Assembly (NCBI GenBank): GCA_008711295.1
Contig: VUYV01000011.1
Coordinates: forward strand, 3,289,029 to 3,353,028
DNA: 64,000 nucleotides
From: Anarhynchus alexandrinus
Lineage: Eukaryota; Chordata; Aves; Charadriiformes; Charadriidae
Reading direction: 5' to 3'
Shown: positions 35,384 to 46,499 of the stretch, one piece after another
Position numbering within the stretch: the first letter of the stretch is position 1
Layout: each line of letters opens with the position of its first letter
Notes under the pieces: generated by a model
What the model was told of the DNA's origin: nothing
Databases searched by the model: none
Seen by the model: only the letters and a program-made list of their open reading frames with translations
Translations under genes and position numbers: made by a program

Positions 35384-36252
35384 TTTGCCGATGATACCAA
35401 GCTGTTTGGCGAGGTAGACACGCTGGAGGGGAGGGATGCCATCCAGAGGGACCTGGACAGGCTGGAGAGGTGGGCCCAAGCCAACCTCATAAAGTTCAAC
35501 AAGGCCAATTGCAAGGTCCTATTGCGGGGGGGGATGGCTGGAGAGCAGCACTGAGGAGAAGGTCCTGGGTGTGCTGATTGATGAGAAGCTCAACATGAGC
35601 CAGCAACGTGCGATCGCAGCCCAAAAGGCCAACCGCATCCTGGGCTGCATCAAAAGAAGTGTGGCCAGCAGGTCAAAGGAGGTGATTCTGCCCCTCTACT
35701 TCACTCTTGTGAGACCACACCCGGAGTACTGTGTCCAGCTCTGGAGTCCCCAACATAAGAAGGACATGGATCTGCTGGAGCATGTCCAGAGGAGAGCCAC
35801 GAGGATGATCCGAGGGCTGGAGCACCTCTCCTATGAGGAGAGGCTGAAAGAGTTTGGGTTGTTCAGCCTGGAGAAGAGAAGGCTCCGCGGAGATCTTATT
35901 GCAGCCTTCCAGTACCTAAAGGGGGCCTACAGGAGAGCTGGGGAAGGACTTTTTGCTAGGGCATGTAGTGATAGGATGAGGGGGAATGGCTTTCAACTGG
36001 AAGAGGGCAGGTTTAGATTAAACATTAGGAAGAAGTTTTTCACTTTAAGGGTGGTAAGGCACTGGAACAGGTTGCCCAGAGAGGTTGTTGAGGCCCCATC
36101 CCTGGAGGTATTCAAGGCCAGGCTGGACATGGCCTTGGGCAACTTGGTCTAGTGGGAGGTGTCCCTGCCTATGGCAGGAGGGTTGGAACTCGATGATCTT
36201 TAAGGTCCCTTCCAACCTAAGGTCCCTTCCAACCTACGATTCTATTATTCTA
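35384..36252 (+). mobile_element. CR1 LINE, copy 2 (5'-truncated, intact 3' end)
   Basis: It starts exactly at the reverse-transcriptase active-site motif FADDTKL (35384-35404), continues through the RT thumb and C-terminal region, and then has the CR1 3' untranslated region with GATGATCTTTAAGGTCCCTT. It ends in the diagnostic period-8 tail (ATTCTATTATTCTA, 36239-36252). A deletion near 35520-35530 puts the FADD segment and the downstream ORF in different frames. CR1 moves by target-primed reverse transcription; this copy lacks the endonuclease and most of the RT and cannot move by itself. The tail holds a perfect 17-bp duplication (36202-36218 and 36219-36235). Confidence 0.95.
35535..36152 (+). 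pseudogene. CR1 ORF2 C-terminal fragment (reverse transcriptase remnant)
   Basis: A frame that reads from about 35535 to the TAG at 36150-36152 encodes roughly 200 residues of the ORF2 C-terminus. Landmarks in order are [96 protein letters not shown] and a C-terminus of ALGNLV. These are conserved in avian CR1 proteins, which gene predictors often mislabel as host genes. The upstream FADD active-site part lies in another frame, and the endonuclease domain and RT fingers and palm are missing, so no active enzyme is encoded. The long open frame suggests a fairly young insertion rather than selection. Confidence 0.92.
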
Positions 36253-38603
36253 AGGGTGATTTTTCTCGCCTGTGATGTGAAAAAGGAACTGGATCAAAAG
36301 CACAACCTCTTTTCCAAAGAGGTCACCCATGCAGCAACTTTAGTCAGTACATGCTATCTTCAGCATCCAGAGGGACTCTGGAGGATGACTGACTGTCAAC
36401 AGCAATGAAATCTTGAACAAAACACAGCTGTAATCCTAGATAAGATTTACAGGGTTTGCTCCATGCCCAGTCCACAGAGGATAACATGTACACAGCACCC
36501 TCTTAAACTGCAGCTCACTCATTTCAGTATGTTTACACCATCAGCTGTTGGCAAAACATGACTAATGCACTTTCATTCTTTGAGGCTTAAGAACAAAATG
36601 TCTCTTACAGGACAGAGTCTGCTCTAGCAGATGCCAGTCAGACCAAGACTGTGGATGGAGACCAGGATCTCACCGGTCATTCATCAGTCCTCTCTCCATG
36701 TGTCTCCTCACATGGCCACCTTCTTCCCATCCCAAACCAGCCTTTGCTCGCCTGTCTGTGGCTCTGAGGGTGGGATGGAGATGCACAAGGTCATCTCCAC
36801 CACTGCTCTATCCAAATGGGAGCCAAGGAAAAGCCATGGAGAGAAGGGCTTTCTTCAAACCTAAGGATGGGTGGTAGTGGGGCAGCAACCGCTGCCACAG
36901 CACTTGCTGCTCCTTATGTGTTCCCTCTTCTCTCCAAGTTGACTGCCTTTTCCCATTTGTGGAGCACAGCACTGTTTGCTAAGTTATATTAAAAAAAAAG
37001 AAACAAGGAAACTAAACGCACCTCTGAATTGTTGTATTATCCAGGGCAGGTGTGAGTTGCATGGCTCAGTGCCACAGTCTGCTCTGGGCTCGTAGGCAGC
37101 ACTCTGCACAGCACAATAAATAAGTAACGGCAAAACAGATCCCTCATTCAGCTGCCCATCAATAGAGGGAGATTGCTGTAAACAGTACCAGAGCACCTCC
37201 CAAGGGCCCGTGCCTGTCAGAGATGCTTGGAAGGACAACACATAGATAAAAGTTTTCCTGGCCCAAAATGGTGAGAAGAGCAAGTTATTCTGCTCAGATC
37301 ACAAGCAATCAATTTGCTCTCTTTGAGCACAACGACTTTGCAACACCCCACTAGATCCCTTGCAAAATGCAAGGAAGTCTTCCAGGCGCCACAAGGCAGA
37401 AAGCTATCGATTTTGGCAGGGGTTGTTAGGGAAAAGAAAAAAAAAATCAGAAGGGGAAAAAAAAAAAGGGCAACAGATCTGTTTTCATCCCACTTGCAGA
37501 TGCTACAGCTGCTGCTTCTGTAATTACTTGCAGATGAAATGAACAGGTAGTGGTGGCCAAGACAACTCTCCATCTCACTCTCCATCCCTAGAATATTTAT
37601 AGGAAAATCACAAGTTACACGACTTCTCCCACAGAGAGAGAAAAGGACCCACACAAACCATCCACTTGTGCGAAATAGCACATGGGATATGGAGAGCCCT
37701 GAGCAAGGAGAGGAAGGGAAATGTTAAGAAGTCCCCGTAATGCTTGTGTTAAGACAGGGATGCAGACAGCTTCCAAAAGGATGAAAGGGTCAGATCTTTA
37801 TGGGAAGAATATAGAGACATAAATAACTTCTGTATATGCAATGCACTCGGTCTACAGGGACAAAATGTGCAACTCTCTGGGATGTAAACATATAGATTGA
37901 GAAGGTATTGGCATGATTAACACCCTTCCTTTCACTGTTAGCGTTGCTGCAATCTGACACCTCAGACGTTTGGAAGGAGCCAGAGAGACAGCAAGCTTTC
38001 CCCACGCCGCCTGCCAAGCAGAGGGGAGCATGTGCAAGCGGAGACGGCAGGAAATATCCAGTTGCCGAAGCAGAGGATACAGGAAATCCAGCACCATGAT
38101 GTCTCCTACCCTCAGCACTGCCCAGCCCAGCGATATTCTATCTTGCTTGAAAATCTCTCACATGGTCTAGTTCAGGTTTCCTAAATGTACACTAGCGTGA
38201 GTAATTCTTGTTTTGAACAGCCCCTGGTGACACTGTATGACAGCGACACACCACACTGAGCCTGCTTCCAGACGCTCACCCTGGGCTTGGGTCCTTTCTC
38301 CCTGCAAACAGGGCAGGGAGTTTAGTGATATTACTCATAAACAGATCTGCCCAGAGGTGATGAAAACACATAAGCCGGGCACAGCCTTTCCTTCCTTCTA
38401 TGGCCTGTAAGGTGGTCATGCTGCCAGCAGCTGTTATATGGGGGAAACAAAGTGACTCCAGATATAGCACTGGAAGACTTGGGGTTGAGGGGAGGCTGTA
38501 GGGTGACACCCTGGTGTGTCCAGGAGACCAGCCTCTCCTTGTGCATTGAATCCTGTGGGTGCTGAATCCTACCAAGCAGTGCATCTAGATGAGATGTTTA
38601 CCA

Positions 38604-38670
38604 GAAAAAAAAAAAACAACTAACAAACAAACAAAAAAACCCCACCCCAAAAAACCCACAAACACAAAGT
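38604..38670 (+). repeat. A-rich low-complexity tract
   Basis: A12 followed by AACAAAC-type and CCCCAAAA-type words over about 65 bp. Simple low-complexity sequence of a kind common in avian introns. Confidence 0.85.
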
Positions 38671-41600
38671 GTTTTTACTTTGCTTTTAAGGCAAGTGAGT
38701 TTAGTGGCTGATCTCAAGGATGTTACTCCCTATGCCTCTGCAGTGGGTACCTCCATCACATATCGCCTCAGAGCCTCTAGTCCAGGAGCTACATTTGGGA
38801 AATGAGTTGTGAGAAGTTAGAGGGGCAGGAGAGAGACACAGCACCAATGGAAAACACCTGTCCTATTTCTACAACTAGAATCAACCTAGGCCATCCTCTG
38901 AACCATGAGCTATTCCTCACACTTTCATACAACTGAGAAGAAAGTGTGCCAGAGAGAAAAACAGCCATGTGTTTTGTTAAATCCCACAGGTGCTAAATGT
39001 TTTACAGCTTAAGAGACCAAGGTACTCAGTACCTTACAAATATATACATGCTTCCGCAATTGGAAGTAATTAAGACAAAAATCTACACCAAACATACAGC
39101 TTCAGTTTAGCTTCATCCTAATTTGTTCACTATTGCTTACAGCATCTACCTCAAGACAAGCAAGACTGCAGAAGAAAAACTAGATATAAATATACAAGAG
39201 ACTATCTAATCCAGCTCAAGCAGAATGTGATTTTTTTATATCAGTCCTTCAAAGCCTTCAAGATACCTGCACACTTATCAGAGGAGCTAAGACCCTGAGC
39301 AGGGCATGAGCAATAAACTTCTTCAACGAGATCCTACTGATAAGTTGTAAAACACTCACTGAAGGTGTGACTGTGAAAAGCATCAGTTCTTGATCATCCA
39401 AAGGCTTTCAACAGCCTGGACAATATAGAATGGCTTGCATTGGTTTCCAGCTTGGTTTTGAGCTTTAAGATAGAAGTACGACATCTGGCCATTGCCAGTT
39501 GTGCCGCTGGAACGACCCTGACAATCACCAGGCCTGTTCGTAACGAAGATAATCAAAGGGAATTCAAGAAGTGTTTAATCTCTAGGTCAGGAATCTAAAC
39601 TGCCCATTGGATTTTGGACTTAAGTGGGTTATTAATCAAAGAAAGTTTCAAAGCATTCTACTTAAAAATTCTTTATCCCATCAGATCATCAAGATTTCAT
39701 TTTTACTCTTACTGTGTCCTGTATCGGTACCTTTCCTGAGCAGGCAAAACTAAAAGAAAAAGAGGGTGGAGGACAGGACTTTAAAAAACCCAACAGAACC
39801 TGAAAGAAAGATTTTTAGGTTACGCGTTTTAAAACAGAAGAGACAGACAATAGGATGGGCAGCCCTTCTGCAAGCTATCTTTAACCCACCAAGTCTGCTG
39901 GGACATCTTCCAGCAAAGCACAGCAGACACCTTCACTTTGCTTTAGACTAACAGACCTTTCAGGAATTTTTATCACCTCATTTCAGCAGCAGCTTGCACA
40001 AATGGTCTTCAGCATTCAATTAGTTCCCATTTCAGAATTCGAAAAATATATTCCCAGTGCTGTCAGAGAGAAAAAGCAAGAGGTCGGCGCACTCTCAGAC
40101 TCCCAGCCGCTCTTAGAGCAGCTGGATGCACCAGTCCCCTGACATATCTTCAAGCCAAGGATTTTTAAAGTTGCCTATTATGTCAATGTGACACGGGAAC
40201 ATTTTGTTGTATTATTCCACAAAAACAAACCCACCATCTCCAATCTCAGATCAAGGCACTCTCCATTTCAAAGATGACTTGCCCATTTTAACAAAGGGAT
40301 CTCATCAAGTTGCTGTCCCCAAGCCCACCAGACCACACGCTGGGCTGAACATGGAGGGGGAGGCAGTGAACGTTACTTCTTTGTGCCATTATACAAATGT
40401 CTGGTAACAACAATGACTAAAATGGATGAGAGTGACTTAGCATCTAAGTGAATTCACTGGAAATACTTTCAATTTTTTTTCCTAGTAGATAGCCTGAAGA
40501 TATGCAGAGTCTGGAAAGTGCATTCAAGATGCCAAATCTGATGTTGCTGTCTGTCTACATCAGTATAATTTCCAAATCAAAATACTGAAGCAAATGGTCT
40601 TCCCCAGGGAGCAAATGTCTGAATGCAGTGATGGGGACCAATTTAAGAACATAGATACAACTGAAATATTTTCATTATGTCGCGGCTTCAGCCACCTCTA
40701 GCAGAGATGACTTGTGGTTCACAGAAAGGAGATGACTCCACCAGAGATGAGGATGAAAAATTAATTTCCTTTGCTCCAATAGTGGACCAGTAGAATTTAG
40801 GAGAGTGTCTTTCCCAGGGAGATGCTGCCTCACACAGCAAGCCAGCATCTGGTATTTTTAAAAGCAGCAGTAATGTTCTCCAAGACAACTGCATACAGAA
40901 GACAGTCTCTACAGCTCTTCTGCACATAGAACTATTTTTCTCTTGCATTTGGTTCCAAATTAGGTTTGCGAGTGCTTCCCTACTTCCTAACAGTGAGGGA
41001 ATGACTTGAGGAGGCAAGAAAACATAGCAGGTTCCCTGGATGCTGCAACACATGCGGATTTTCCATTTGCCTCTTACAAGTTCACTGCCTTTGCATCTAA
41101 AAATCTATTATTATACTATTTACATTTCAGCGACATCTTGGATCAAAGCAGGATGAAGACATCATTTTGCCAGGCTCTGTACATAGTTACGGGTAGACAA
41201 TCCCCATTCCTTTGGATCCGGCTCCACAGCTGAAGCTGCATTACAGGACAATGCTGGCCCGCACGACCCGACCCTCCCAGAGCGTGCACAGGCACTCCTA
41301 AGCTATGCAATGGTTTACTGACACTGCGTGGAAAGCAATGTTTTGGGTTATGCTGTGCAAACAGCTTTATATTGTTATCTTGCATGGGTAAATAAGAGAT
41401 CATGGCAGCCTAGCAACTTAACTGCAACAGAAGGTAGGTTCAGAAGTAAATGAATGATTGCGGTTTTAAGAACCGTCTTCCTTCCCCCACTTGCGATCTA
41501 GTTTTTAGCAAGATCAGAAACCATGATTCAAAAGAGCTGGGTTCTATTTCCAGTGCTGGCAATGGTTTTCTGACCTTGAGTGTCTGTCTGTTTCTAGTTT

Positions 41601-42878
41601 CTAAATTTACAAAATAGAGGTGATAAATTTCCTCCACTTTGGACAGATTTGGAGATCTTCAAATGACAAGTGCTATATAAAAGAGTATAAGTTTCTGCCA
41701 GCTTACTCCTTAATAGATGGCCTCTTAGACAGCAAAGCAGCAGGCAGAGTAAGCAATGCCTAAGCCAGTCATACGCCCTCTTCAACCAAGAACAAAGGAG
41801 AACTTATCTTTTCGGTGCAAAGAGGCCTGAGCAAGAGGGAAAGGACTTCTTTATCTATTCCAGCCTTTTTTACCCTAAAGTTTTGACAAGTGGGGAGCCA
41901 TCAGTAAATATTTTGTTGAGAGGTATTGATTGCTACTGTGTTATCACTGATGCTCTGGCTCAGCACAGCCCTCGTATTTTCTGCGCTGGCATTCTGAAAT
42001 GAAGACAGCGACCAGTTTGCCAGTGAGTTGTCTCTGCAACCAAGCCTTCGGCACTTTTCAACAACACTGATTTAACTGCTGTATCTACAGCAGAACGAAG
42101 TCTGTGCTTGTGCCATAAATGAAAGGGGGCTGTAAACTGAAACTGGACCAAGGCTTTAAATTACATGCAAATTCTCACCAAGGTTATAAAAGGGCCACTT
42201 GAATGTGAAACAGAGATAGTGAACAAATCCTGGAATAAGCTTTTAAACAGAGAGGAATCCAGGCCAAATGGAAACACACTAAGTATAATTTATAATGAGC
42301 AATGTGTAAAAAGCTATCCAAATCATGGAGCTCACAATGAGAATAAACAGTCATCTTCCAATAGGGACAAGTACAGATAAGCTAAGTATCTGCTAAAAAG
42401 GCTGAACTTTGAGTAACCCTTGTTGAATCAGTTAGTAACACCCAAAGTCACCACTACATTTCACTATGGCCAAAAAGGACAGTAACAAAAATAGTGCATA
42501 CTTCAATATGGCTAACCTGGAATTCAGTACCTGTCATCATGTACAACAGAAAATTATTGTTGCAGTGGAGTAAATTACATAAAAAGCAGACGTGCAAACC
42601 ACTTCTCCTGCCTAAGAAGCACAGCTGATCCTGCAAAGATAACCTATTTGCCTAACAAGACGGAAGAATGCCCACAGCCACCGAAATACTGCGATAAAGA
42701 ACAAATGAACAAAACCCACCGAGCCTCACTCTGAGCACACATCATGTATTCATCCCCATCTTGATGTGCACAGGCATCAGCAGAAGTCAGCATGATCACT
42801 TTGAAATGTGAAATACATGAGGTGTAAATACCTGGGAGAGTGTTGCCCATAACAGAAAACCATAGAGAATGCCCTTTT

Positions 42879-42914
42879 AAAGTATTTTCATACACTTCAA
42901 AGTATTTTCATAGT
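42879..42914 (+). repeat. Short tandem duplication (20-bp period)
   Basis: AAAGTATTTTCATA occurs at 42879 and again at 42899, 20 bp apart. Minor local duplication. Confidence 0.8.
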
Positions 42915-43298
42915 TGTTAACGCTCTTTGACAGACCACTTCACCACTAACTGGTGGAAATAAAAATCAAGCGCAGAGCAAAGCTATTCAGGTTTCAGAAG
43001 GAAGAGTGCGAGGGGGCTCTCAGAGCACTGTTAGACAGCAGTGGAGACCACATCCTGGGTGGTTGGAGAAACGTGGTCCCCAGGTGGAGTTGGGAGCCCT
43101 CAGCAAAGGGGTAAATTTTTTCATCAGCATGGTTATTTTTAGAGTGCCTTTCAGTAGTGACTTGGTTTCAGAGGACACAGGTCCTATGACCTTAGCCTAA
43201 GACAGGTTTACTTCTTAACCAGGTAGATACATAAAATATATTCGTAAAGTGACAACTTCAATAAGGAAACCTTTCCTCCCTGCCCTAGTCTTCTCCAG

Positions 43299-43346
43299 AC
43301 CTCTGGGAACAGGAACCATCATCCAGCACTTCATGCCTTCCCTGAG
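43299..43346 (+). other. Candidate small exon
   Basis: TTCTCCAG at 43291-43298, preceded by a C/T-rich stretch, and CTGAG/GTGAGT at 43342-43352 form good splice signals 48 bp apart. The enclosed sequence is open in one frame for 16 codons. Pairs like this occur by chance in 64 kb, and no neighbouring exon was found, so support is weak. Confidence 0.12.
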
Positions 43347-45578
43347 GTGAGTCAAACATTCACTGAGTGTTGATGACAACATCTGACCAGCCAGCAGGCA
43401 TTATCCCCACCACAAGAATGAGGAAATGTGCAAACACACTAGAAATATGACCATGTGTCATGCTGGCATCAATCACCTCACCAGAGGTGATCACTGACCA
43501 GACCAGTCAGCACGCACTGTAGAGAACAACCCATCCAGGACAACATGGCTCTCGCTGAGGTTCGTCACTGCACGTTGCTAGTTCCTAAGGCATCCAGCAG
43601 AAAACAAAAGGTAAACCCTAGACAGTCAGAGACACATGAGGTTACACAACTGCCCGTTGCGATCACTAAGCATAGCAGCAGAACTTGGCCAGCTCAACAA
43701 GTATCTCGAGCATCTCTTGCCAGGTACTTGAGTTTCCAGCAGAGATGCTACAGTTTCTTCCAAAAATGTTGCCTTCTTAAACAAACTGGACAGATTGTTG
43801 TGGAGATGCTAAGAGAATGTCAATCTGCTAAATGTCAAAAAGATTTTGACTAAACTAGGAAGAAAAATAGTCAGGAATTGCAGCTACATAATTAGTAATG
43901 AATCTTTAATTCTACATGTTTGGATAGCGAGGCTGATTTAGAATCAATTGCTGAAGTGGAGCAGCCAAGAGGTCAGATTCAGATCTTCTTTACATCAGTG
44001 GAAATGCAGAGTAGCTCCACTGAAGCCAAAAATGTTCATAATGCTGCAACAGTCTCATGCTGTACAGTTTGTTAACAGCTAATTTGATGCAAATACTGCC
44101 TCATTTTTTTTCTTAATTGTCTTTTTACCCATTAATGAATTGCACCCAAGCCCAGGAAGACTGAGGTTCCTCAAAGGCAGGGGCTGAGTCAGGAACAGGT
44201 CTGGGGGTGACCAAACTTCAAGTCAACTGCTTGTTTCAGCATCTGAAAGCTGAGACCCCAGACTCCTTTCCTTCACGTGATCTCTTTTTGTAAACAGTGG
44301 TTTCGTTGATGAAAGATACTGAACAGAGGAAAATACCTTCACAGGGCAGTTTGTTCCTGCATAAATGATTGAACCATGGAGCTGGACATCTACAGCACAC
44401 TTCCAGCAGGCTGTTAGGACACAGTCAAGAAGGAAGCTCTTTTGAAATGCATACGCTTCTTTAAACTCCCAAAAGAACAAACAAATCATAATCTTTATCT
44501 GGAAGTTGTTTTGTAAACTGGCACATCTTACAATTTACACATTATTCATATATAATCTGTAGAAGAGGGTCAGTAGTTGACCAACAGCAAGATGTTGAAC
44601 GCTTTCCAGCCTAAAAATGCTTCCAGTGTCCCAGCTGCTTTATCAACTGAATCTTGAGTCACATGGACTAAATGAGGCTGGTGCATGTCACCACAGAAAA
44701 GCCATGTTTAATTGTACTGAAGTGTTATCCTCTCCCCCTTGAAGTTGTTACTACCAGCAACTCTAGACCCTGCCATCACCATCTTTTGCAAAGAAAGCAA
44801 GGCCAGAAATTTTTGCCTCCTTTCTCATGTCAGGACGGGTCTTTTTACAATAGACAAGCAAGAGTGGTGAAGGAAGAATTAAAAATAAACCAGAAAACAT
44901 GGAAATAAAGCTAATACCAGTTGCTTTGGACACACAAAAAAATGTATTACAGAAACATACCGCATACAGTCTCAGACCCTTTCATAATCTCCTTTTGATG
45001 ACTTTAACATGGTAGTCTTGGATGAGTCAACGGGATATTTGCCCAAGCAAAAACCTCAGGATTGCACCCTCCAAAATTATCTTCACCAAAATCCAGAGAA
45101 CTTAGCAGCCTTGATGTGCTCCCACAATGCATTTTGTGTCATTCCAAAGTTGAATTTTGGCTTACCAAAATTCTTTGGCTAGTTAAAACAAGGACAAAAA
45201 TAGTGGTGTCTACCAAACTGAAAGGAAAACAATAATCTCAAAGCCATTTGTCTTTCCAGCAATTTCAGTGTTGTGCTACAAATATGAAGGTGGCATATGG
45301 CATGCATACATGGCCTTCATCACTCCCCGCAGCAGTTAGTAAGATGGGTTGGAAGGAATGTTCAAGATGCAGATTTTGGTGGTTGAGCATGGTGCAAGGA
45401 GATGGGGGAGGGAAGAGGGTACTGAAGGGCACTGAAGAAGGAAAGCAATGAGACGGAGCTTGGGTTTTGACTTCCAATGAGGATATGTTTTATTAAGCAT
45501 GAAATAATGGACAATAACACTTTCTAAAGGGTCACTACTAGTTTGTACAAGGAATATCAACTAAGGCAAGTGGAGGAA

Positions 45579-46499
45579 ATGTCCCAGTTTCCAAGTCCCT
45601 GTTTCAGGCTGTGTACAGAGTTGGGGTATGTTCCAGGACGAAATATTTTGTCCAAAGTCACAGATAGTCTAGGACACGGCTGGGAAGTGATAGCAGGTGT
45701 CAGACCACCATCCCACCTCCTGACCACCCTCCTTCACTGCACTATTCACAATCCAACCATGTGGAAAAGCCTTCCTCTGCAACTGCACAGGCCAGACACA
45801 TCGGTGAACGGAGCGTTTTTCCCTGGAGAAAGGCAGAGGGAGCTGCAAAATATTCCTTGTGCCAGGTCAGCTCACACCATTAAGCATCTCCCATACTATC
45901 ATCTCAGTCGTCCCTCACCTCACACTGCCAACCCTTTTTATTTTTGCCCACTCTTTTATTGCCGTCTTACATGTGTCGCTGCTAGGAAGGGCACTCAGCA
46001 TTTCTGTAGGACCCACAGACTCCGAGGACCTAAGAACACACAGGACCACTCAGCTGTACTCAGCAGAAGATCTCTCTGTACCATGATGGTGGCTGTTACC
46101 CAGAGCTCTTCCCGCACACCTGGCAGCTCGGCAGCTTTTACCATGGCTTTTCAACAGCAGCACAGCGAGTTTCTCAGAGCAAAGCAGCTCACGAAGCTGG
46201 TGACAGAAGCTGAGGCCACCTGGCCCAGAGCTGCGCCTAATATCACAAAGGGGATTTTACCCAGGCTGTCCTTAAGAGGATTAGGGAATCATCTACTTGC
46301 AGAAAACAACAGTCGCATCTGCTGCTTCGGCACGAGTTGCTCTTATCTGCTCTTGCACAGTTCATTTCTGCTTGGTCCTGCCTTCTTCTCACGTTACAGC
46401 ATCCTGCAATATAATGCAGATGCTCAAAAAGAACACTGGGTTGGATACAAGTGGAGGGTGAGCACCAGATCAGGTGTATTCAGAGTGCTCAGCAATTAG
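45579..46499 (+). other. Orphan open reading frame of 306 codons, function unknown
   Basis: From the first ATG at 45579 the frame runs to a TAG at 46497-46499, giving 306 residues; it stays open upstream to at least 45543 (318 codons) without another ATG. It is by far the longest frame in the window outside the CR1 element. I recognise no domain. Composition is Ser-, Leu-, Arg- and His-rich with scattered Cys, no clear signal peptide, a weakly hydrophobic LLLHSSFLLGPAFF segment near the C-terminus, and no repeat structure. GC is close to 48%, and at that composition a chance frame this long is uncommon in 64 kb (a rough estimate well below one). Without a promoter, homologue or splice context it may still be chance, a retrocopy of an unknown gene, or part of a lncRNA. 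Confidence 0.15.

Larger units (their letters stand above)
36253..45542. other. Non-coding DNA, no gene recognised
   Basis: More than 9 kb without a recognisable gene. The longest frame (minus 37217-37681, 154 codons) runs through poly-pyrimidine DNA that creates a false Phe/Leu-rich segment. Low-complexity sequence includes A-rich tracts at 37,437-37,468 and 38604-38670. A short splice-bounded candidate is at 43299-43346, and an 8-bp-arm palindrome (ATCACCTC / GAGGTGAT) at 43472-43491. No RNA gene was seen. Confidence 0.55.

Noticed and set aside
43472..43491. Palindrome ATCACCTC-ACCA-GAGGTGAT
   Set aside because: Eight-base arms are expected by chance many times in 64 kb; no RNA-gene or site-specific context.
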